Source: Spodoptera frugiperda (Eukaryota > Arthropoda > Insecta > Lepidoptera > Noctuidae). Taken from it: a DNA stretch of 64,000 bases. The notes beneath the pieces were generated by a model. It was given only the letters and a program-made list of their open reading frames with translations, made no database searches and was not told the DNA's origin. Made by a program: the position numbers and the translations under genes. The stretch covers positions 9,031,774-9,095,773 of the forward strand of contig NC_064219.1 of NCBI RefSeq assembly GCF_023101765.2, read 5' to 3'. Shown piece by piece: positions 59,701 to 64,000 of the stretch; the first letter of the stretch is position 1; each line of letters starts with the position of its first letter.

Positions 59701-62682
59701 AGGATTTTCTGAAAAGTGAGGTTTTGATTCATCTAGCCCAGCTGGTTCCAATGTTACTATTGACAGATTAAAGCAGTGTATGTTACTTTTCTTTTATGAG
59801 ATAAATAAATGAGCAGACACGCAAATATTTGAATTTCAAAACATGCTTAGTTCAATATGGAAATTGACCAAAGCATTGTTGTTTAATTCTTTAATGTTGC
59901 CTAACTCATAAAACGCCCTTGGGGGAAAATCTGGCGCTAGTGGAGAGTTTGCCTTGAACAGATCTCAAAGTCAAAGTCAAAGCATTTATTTCAATTAATC
60001 CTAAATTAGGCACTTTTGAAACGTCAAATTGAATTGTCCGTCAGTCTGTCTGTCAGTGAAGCTAGGCAATCTTTGTTGGCAATGTCTTAATGTTTGGTAC
60101 TTTTTACTATGAATCCTCCTTGCGTCATTTTTCCCCAATGCTGAGGGTCATGATCCCGACGAATAACTTTCTGGTTGACTATATTTCGCTTTATCTTCGG
60201 CGAAGTGGATGGCGTCGCAGACTGTGGTCTCCAGTGTGGTTCGGATTTGGTCTGAGCAACGTATCACACTCCATGAATATCACCATGAATATAATAAAAG
60301 TAATGTTAAACAATTGGTCCTTACTACTGGTCTCCAGGAGACAGGCAAGTTGCTCCAGGAGCGCGGTCACGAGGTGGGAGTGACGACGAAGCGCGTGCGG
60401 CGCTGCGGCTGGCTCGACCTCGTCGTCGTGCGGTACACCGCCATGGTCAACGGGTACACCTCGTGAGTATTACTGTGTTATTCCTTCAACACTTGAATCA
60501 CTTAGTTAGGTTCATTGGTAGCTACTAGCGATACACCTCAGCTTTGCATGGGTGCAATGGTGATACATTATGCATGTATTATACATATAAATCTTCCTCT
60601 TGAATCACTCTATCTATTAAAAAAAAAACGCGACAAAATCCGTTGCGTAGTTTTAAAGATTTAAGCATACAAAGAGAAAGAGACTTTTTATGCTATGTAC
60701 TGACTGTTTAATTTATAACTTCCATTCTTTCGTGAAAGCAACCTGTAGATAATGTAAACAATATCAATTTATCGTCTGCCGACGACAGTGTAGCATACAT
60801 AACGTCGCGCTATTTTAGCTTAGCTTTTCCCGTAGCTGTTTTTTTTTTATTTATTGTATTTGTAAAAAAGTGTAGAAAGTCACATTAATCATCAATATTT
60901 ATATTGCAGGTTATGCCTCACAAAGATGGACATCCTAGACACGCTGCAGGAGATTAAGATCGGCGTAGCGTACAAGCTGAATGGCAAGAAGATTGAATAC
61001 TTCCCTTCGTCGATGGCCGAGCTTAGCAGTGTAGAGGTAAGCTGCGGACTACATAGCGGGTTTACCGGGGCTCCGGCTCGAAAAGCAGGAGTAGAAACGG
61101 GGTGGTTTTTAGTCAGTAAGAGTCTGACACTCCCTCTCGCCTCAGCCAAGGCGGGAGAAGGCATTTAATGATTTTCCACACTTAAAAAAAAAGACGTAGG
61201 GAAATCTATTGAATTAATGGCTTTAAAAACTAAACTGGAATTACCCAGTGTTCCCTAACTCCAGTGTAAACTAACTGGAAGTCCCAGAAAATTAACTTTA
61301 TAGGAAACAACTTTTTTTAAAAAAAAGGGACCATCTTCATAAGTTATAGTTGACTTTTCGGTGCATACTGACGCGCATCATCCCTGCGCGGCTACGGTCA
61401 GATTATTAAATCAGTCTCAATATATTTTCCTAATAATATTAATATCATACTATATTCTACTCAGGTGGAGTACATCACGTTACCCGGCTGGGCGTGCAGT
61501 ATAGAAGACGTGCGGGAACTGAGCAAGCTGCCCGAACAGGCCAGGAACTACGTGAAGGCCATCGAGAACTTCCTACAAATACCTGGTTAGTAGCCATAAA
61601 AAAATTACGTAATATGTCGTCCATAACAAATGGAATACGGATATTCATATTCATCCCTTGATTCCAAAACCTTATCTTCATGCATGTGACTGCACAATTA
61701 GTGCAGAAACTAGGTAACAAAAAGGTTTCAACAAACGCGAGATGCCGCGGGTTCAATTCCCCTACGGAACTACTAGTTGTGACCAACAAATTGTGAACTG
61801 CCACTGTCAACTCATGAGAGGTTCTTGTATAAAAATTCTTCTTCTATAAAATTGTTATTTTTATATCCTTCAATTTTACAAATTACAAATAAGATTATAT
61901 AACACACAAGTAGACAAGACAACTAAAATCATGTGTAGATAGCATTGATTCCTGTATTCTTATCCTGGCACGGTTCCAACTAAACAATTTTAATCTTAGA
62001 TAAATTGTATAAAGTGATTTGCAAGCTTAACAGAAAGTATAGACAGCATCGAATTAACAGACTTGCGTGTATTTTCGTAAACAAGATATTTTTACAAGCA
62101 GTCATGTGTTATTAATAGGAAAACGATTTATTTTAATGTTTATTTATGAATGAGTGCGTGAATTGATTGGAAGTTTGGCCGAATGCTGTTTTATATTTTA
62201 CTTGTTACTGCCGCGTGGTTTCACCCGCTCTGCTCGGCACCTTTTGGTCGTAGCGTGATATTTTATAGCCTGTAACCTGCCTCGATAAATGGACTATCCG
62301 ACACAAAAAGAATTATTCAATTCGGACCAGCAGTATCGGAGTTAGCGTGTTAAAACTCTTCAGCTTTATATGTATAGTATACGAGTAGATATATATTTTA
62401 TAAGTTACATCTACAAACCCTGTTCTATTTCTAAATGTCGTTGCATAATGTTAATCTACTACATTACCTCAAGTATATGATTTTTTTTTAAATTAATATT
62501 TTAATTTAAAAAACATCTCTCTTCAGTCTTGTTTAAGTCACATGCAGAATCAGAACAAATAAGTTCTCAATTATAAAATACTCTTATTACAATCAAAATA
62601 AAATTCAAAATTCTCTTTTACAGTTAAATTCATCGGCGTGGGCCAAGGCCGGGAATCCATCATCAGCACGGGTGAAGCTTAA
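41755..62682 (+). CDS. AdSS: Adenylosuccinate synthetase
   Basis: Ten exons: 41755-41952, 50545-50647, 54069-54202, 57365-57510, 58127-58332, 59503-59657, 60338-60462, 60910-61036, 61465-61585 and 62624-62682 (457 codons plus TAA, against 456 in human ADSS2). The enzyme joins IMP and aspartate using GTP to make adenylosuccinate, the first committed step to AMP, in the cytosol. Visible motifs: GTP/IMP loop GAQWGDEGKGK (40-50, with catalytic Asp45), GGNNAGHTVV (67-76, catalytic His73), LPSGII, ISDRAHLVFD, GTTKKGIGP, VEGANAAMLDIDFGTYP, TSSNCSIGGVCTGLG, RCGWLDLV, LTKMDILD and LPGW. The ~30-residue N-terminus is variable, as in other animals; a second Met is at residue 31. Intron 1 is 8.6 kb. No key residue is missing. 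Confidence 0.97.
43740..43945 (+). repeat. Dispersed repeat with two strong hairpins
   Basis: After CGCTTTCTCTGTCCCTATG and CTATGCAATGGA, arms AGTTTTATATGTATAAT and ATTATACATATAAAACT pair exactly around ACATGC (43851-43890). Then TTCGCATGGGTG pairs with CACCCATGCGAA (about 43896-43921). An inverse relative without the first full hairpin is at 60525-60705. It lies in AdSS intron 1. Confidence 0.7.
45705..45835 (-). repeat. SINE-like repeat family G, reverse copy
   Basis: GCGTTTTATCCCCGCAGAGA is followed by GGCAGAGGTGCACG, CAATGTGCACCCAC and GCGCCTATTGCCAC: the inverse of the 9025-9335 element. It lies in AdSS intron 1. Confidence 0.6.
46165..46325 (+). repeat. Repeat family C (SINE-like) copy
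   Basis: The order is GGGGGAAATCCACCAATGAC, GAGACGAGAGGGAGTGTCAG, TTACTGACTAAAAT and TTTTCGAGCCGGAGACACGG. It lies in AdSS intron 1. Confidence 0.75.
48770..48970 (+). repeat. tRNA-derived SINE (family B), forward copy
   Basis: GCTGCCGCGCAACGGG leads into the B-box GGGTTCGATTTCTG, then AGAGCAACTTTTAG, TGTATGTTTGTAAACGCACC and a short A-run. The A-box end is diverged. It lies in AdSS intron 1. Confidence 0.75.
50267..50293. repeat. Perfect 13 bp palindrome, 1 nt spacer
   Basis: GGTATTTCCGAAC (50267-50279) and GTTCGGAAATACC (50281-50293) flank a single C. It sits just ahead of a family A fragment and a family C fragment (50290-50430), about 250 bases before AdSS exon 2. Confidence 0.85.
50795..50882 (-). 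repeat. Repeat family A, reverse 5' fragment
   Basis: CACGTTGATTTTCTGTGAG, GTATCACTCCGGTCGAGCCG and GCCGAAGCATGGCTCTTCC mark the head of family A in reverse, just after AdSS exon 2. Confidence 0.75.
51202..51248. repeat. Perfect 19 bp inverted repeat
   Basis: ACAAACTGCAATATCATAA (51202-51220) is the exact reverse complement of 51230-51248, with a 9-base loop. It lies in AdSS intron 2 and belongs to no recognised repeat. Confidence 0.9.
52925..53045. mobile_element. MITE family D relative
   Basis: GGCTTACTCACTTACTCG is followed by GAATATGAGCCTCTAGCATG, GCTTGAAACTACTCGAGTTG and CCCGACAAATAG. A close relative is at 24490-24660. It lies in AdSS intron 2. Confidence 0.55.
54412..54602 (+). repeat. 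tRNA-derived SINE (family B), full-length forward copy
   Basis: The A-box-like TTAGCGCGGTGGTAGGGC (from 54418) is followed by GCTGCCGCGCAACG and a B-box-like GGTACGGTTCCCGC (about 54462-54475), then the family body to GGGCAACGTTTATAAAAATT. It lies in AdSS intron 3. It is too diverged and lacks the folding arms to be a tRNA gene. Confidence 0.85.
54960..55270 (+). repeat. Helitron-like element with subterminal hairpin
   Basis: CACGTCGCAACGGAG, GAGAGCGATATAGTCG, a hairpin of AAATGGGTGTG and CACACACCCATTT (about 55108-55137) and CCGCGAGTAGGAAGCTAGTAA at the end. The hairpin and CTAGT end fit Helitron termini. The same family is at 3720-4020. Confidence 0.55.
55640..55795 (+). repeat. Repeat family E, forward copy with TTTGAC tail
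   Basis: TAGCTTCACTAGAGGACTGA, CCGACAGAAAGAC, GTTCAAAAGTGCCTTC and GAAATAAATAATTTTGAC end in a TTTGAC run. It lies in AdSS intron 3. Confidence 0.7.
56185..56338 (-). repeat. tRNA-derived SINE (family B), truncated reverse copy
   Basis: ACTTTGCTCCACACTAAG, GTACGTTTACAAACATAC, ACCCGAAACAATGATTTGTG, then CGTGCGGGAATCGAACCCGC (reverse B-box) where the copy stops. It lies in AdSS intron 3. Confidence 0.8.
59230..59365 (-). repeat. Repeat family C (SINE-like), reverse copy
   Basis: AACGGGGTGGTTTTTAGTCG, GAGTCTGGCACTCCCTCTCG, CAAGGTGAGAAAAGTCATTG and a T/A-rich end. The CTCCGGCTCGAAAAGCAG block follows out of order, so the copy is rearranged or two copies overlap. It lies in AdSS intron 5. Confidence 0.65.
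59965..60080 (-). repeat. Repeat family E, reverse copy
   Basis: CAAAGTCAAAGTCAAAGC, TTTATTTCAATTAATCC, GGCACTTTTGAAACG and GTCAGTCTGTCTGTCAG. It lies in AdSS intron 6. Confidence 0.7.
61040..61195 (-). repeat. Repeat family C (SINE-like), reverse copy abutting an AdSS donor
   Basis: AGCTGCGGACTACATAGCGG, GGGGCTCCGGCTCGAAAAG, GTGGTTTTTAGTCAGTAAG and CCCTCTCGCCTCAGC are followed by an A-run at 61184-61194. The end of the repeat begins at about the fourth base of AdSS intron 8 (intron starts 61037), so the donor GTAAGC overlaps the repeat. Confidence 0.8.
61690..61805 (+). repeat. tRNA-derived SINE (family B-like), diverged copy
   Basis: ACTGCACAATTAGTGCAG (A-box region), then GATGCCGCGGGTTCAATTCC with the B-box core GGTTCAATTCC, then a CCAACAAATTGTGAACTGCC body. 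It lies in AdSS intron 9. Confidence 0.6.
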
Positions 62683-64000
62683 CGTTGAAGCGGTGCCCGC
62701 CACCTAGTGTCACTTCGTATATATTGTTGTTACTTTATAAGTAAGGTACGGGCTGTGAGGCTTATGTCTTTGTTGCGCTCATAGCATGTAATAACAACCC
62801 TTTTATTCATACTTGAAATTTGTATAGAGCATTAATTGCCGAAAGAAAACTGTTGAAGGCATTTCCTTCGGTAAGCGTCGGTCACTAGTGTCCGATGTGG
62901 CGGTTTACGTTTAATCGTGTTTTTAGTTCTAAAGATATTGATAATCTTTAGTTCATTACGATATTCTTGAAATAGTGTCGACATGACATTCATCTACACT
63001 ATGTTTAATTAAGTACCAAATGAAAGAAAAATGAGAATTTTAAAATCAATTTTCGAAAACTCTAAGGTTTTGTCATGAGCGCAAAAGAGACTATATTTCC
63101 ATAGCTCCCTGCTGGCTTACCTAACAGTTGTTTAATCAGGCAGCATACAAATGTAATGTACTTAAGCCCCTTAGCTAATTCAAATCTTTTATAAAATAAG
63201 GGCTTAACAATTAGCCTGTCGTTGGAATTGATATGCAACACCAATTTTATGACAATATACATTGTAGTGTGTTTAAGACAAGAAGCCTTGCCTTGAATTA
63301 ATATTTCTTTTTATAAATTGCCATTTAAACCGATGACTAAATGTCATACTACTATTGTATTGTGCTCCCGTGTACTTAGTTTCAACTACACAAGTTTACG
63401 GTGCTTTCATATTATTGTTAGAAGTAATTTTTTCACATCTTTAGCGATTACGCACGTGGTTGATGTGAGAGCACCTTAAAATATTGAGATTGTAAGCCTA
63501 TTGTCGACCAAAAGCTAAAGCTGAGTGACGTACGAAGTACTTATGAAACAGATAACTTAGTATATTGCATACTATCTAGCTTAGCTCTTGGCCTATAATA
63601 GGCTTCGTACCTATCTCGAATACTAAAATCTCTACAATTTGTAGTTGAAATGTTAATAAACAAGCTTATTTCACTAGTCAATAATTGAAACAGAAGGTGC
63701 AGGTTTTATACAAGAATTATAATTCAGTATTGTTCAGAAACTAGCATATGAGCTTAGGCCAAGATGAAGTTGGCATTATTGCTATCACTGTCTCATAATA
63801 GTTTTCTATGTATGTGAGACAGTGATAGATATATGCATGTTTGTCTTGACCTATGTAGCAGATAATCTTGCCTCTGGACTTCTTTATAGGATGTACTAGT
63901 TCATCGTTATGGTGTCAGGATTGCAGAGCTTACGTTAAAAGTATTTAGTATTGTGTTATGTTTCTATTTGAAGGTGTAACTAGACTAGGTGTCTTGTAAC
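62683..64000 (+). other. AdSS 3' UTR and downstream end of window
   Basis: There is no further coding exon. The 3' UTR probably runs to an AATAAA at 63655-63660, though weaker signals occur earlier. An exact 14 bp inverted repeat (CTATCACTGTCTCA at 63782-63795 and its mirror at 63815-63828) lies beyond it. The 66-codon reverse frame at 63062-63262 shows no family features. Confidence 0.6.
63655..63660 (+). terminator. Candidate poly(A) signal for AdSS
   Basis: This AATAAA lies about 970 bases after the stop in AT-rich sequence. It is one of several possible signals. Confidence 0.35.

Noticed and set aside
60209..60337. Extension of AdSS exon 7 upstream (open frame from 60209)
   Set aside because: The protein family aligns from ETGKLLQERG onward, and a CTCCAG acceptor ends at 60337 in the correct phase with exon 6, so the upstream part is intron.
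30111..62682. A functional gene cluster or operon
   Set aside because: The genes alternate in strand and their products belong to unrelated processes; nothing supports co-function beyond the paired promoters.

Overview
The window is a stretch of insect nuclear genome, almost certainly from a moth (Lepidoptera; a noctuid-like owlet moth is my inference). Genes are split into many short exons with GT..AG introns, intergenic DNA is AT-rich, and introns are full of short repeats of kinds that are familiar in moth genomes: tRNA-derived SINEs, palindromic MITEs, Helitron-like tails and CR1/jockey-type LINE fragments.

Five conserved protein genes alternate in strand. (1) DRC7/CCDC135 (lobo), 5045-12406 +, is a flagellar dynein regulatory complex subunit; its N-terminal exons are not seen and probably lie upstream. 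(2) FRMD8 (bili), 14608-20578 -, is a FERM-domain protein of 11 exons and 612 codons. (3) SAYSD1, 21257-24248 +, has two exons and 179 codons. (4) PGAP6/TMEM8, 30111-40357 -, has five exons and about 820 codons: signal peptide, ectodomain, EGF-like module and seven-helix CREST domain. (5) Adenylosuccinate synthetase, 41755-62682 +, has ten exons, 457 codons and an 8.6 kb first intron. I derived the exon boundaries by hand from splice sites and reading phase. The exon lengths of the four genes with a visible start codon each sum to a whole number of codons.

Layout: 1-5044 has no recognisable exon but holds a duplicated 160-190 bp segment, a perfect 24 bp palindrome and repeats. DRC7 and FRMD8 are convergent. 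FRMD8 and SAYSD1 are head to head with 678 bp between start codons, and PGAP6 and AdSS are head to head with 1.4 kb between; both gaps are likely two-way promoters. SAYSD1 and PGAP6 are convergent across a 5.9 kb gene-free, MITE-rich interval. The gene products act in unrelated places (sperm axoneme, cell-surface protease trafficking, ER quality control, GPI-anchor trimming, purine synthesis), so the cluster is not a pathway.

I found no sign of a new multi-gene system, CRISPR array, virus or toxin. The most distinctive structures are a three-level nest of transposons in the single SAYSD1 intron (a hAT-type element with perfect 8 bp target duplication, holding a LINE, which holds a third element), a SINE inserted inside the 5' splice site region of AdSS intron 8, a FRMD8 intron made almost entirely of one repeat, and a coding-like unassigned ORF inside a PGAP6 intron.
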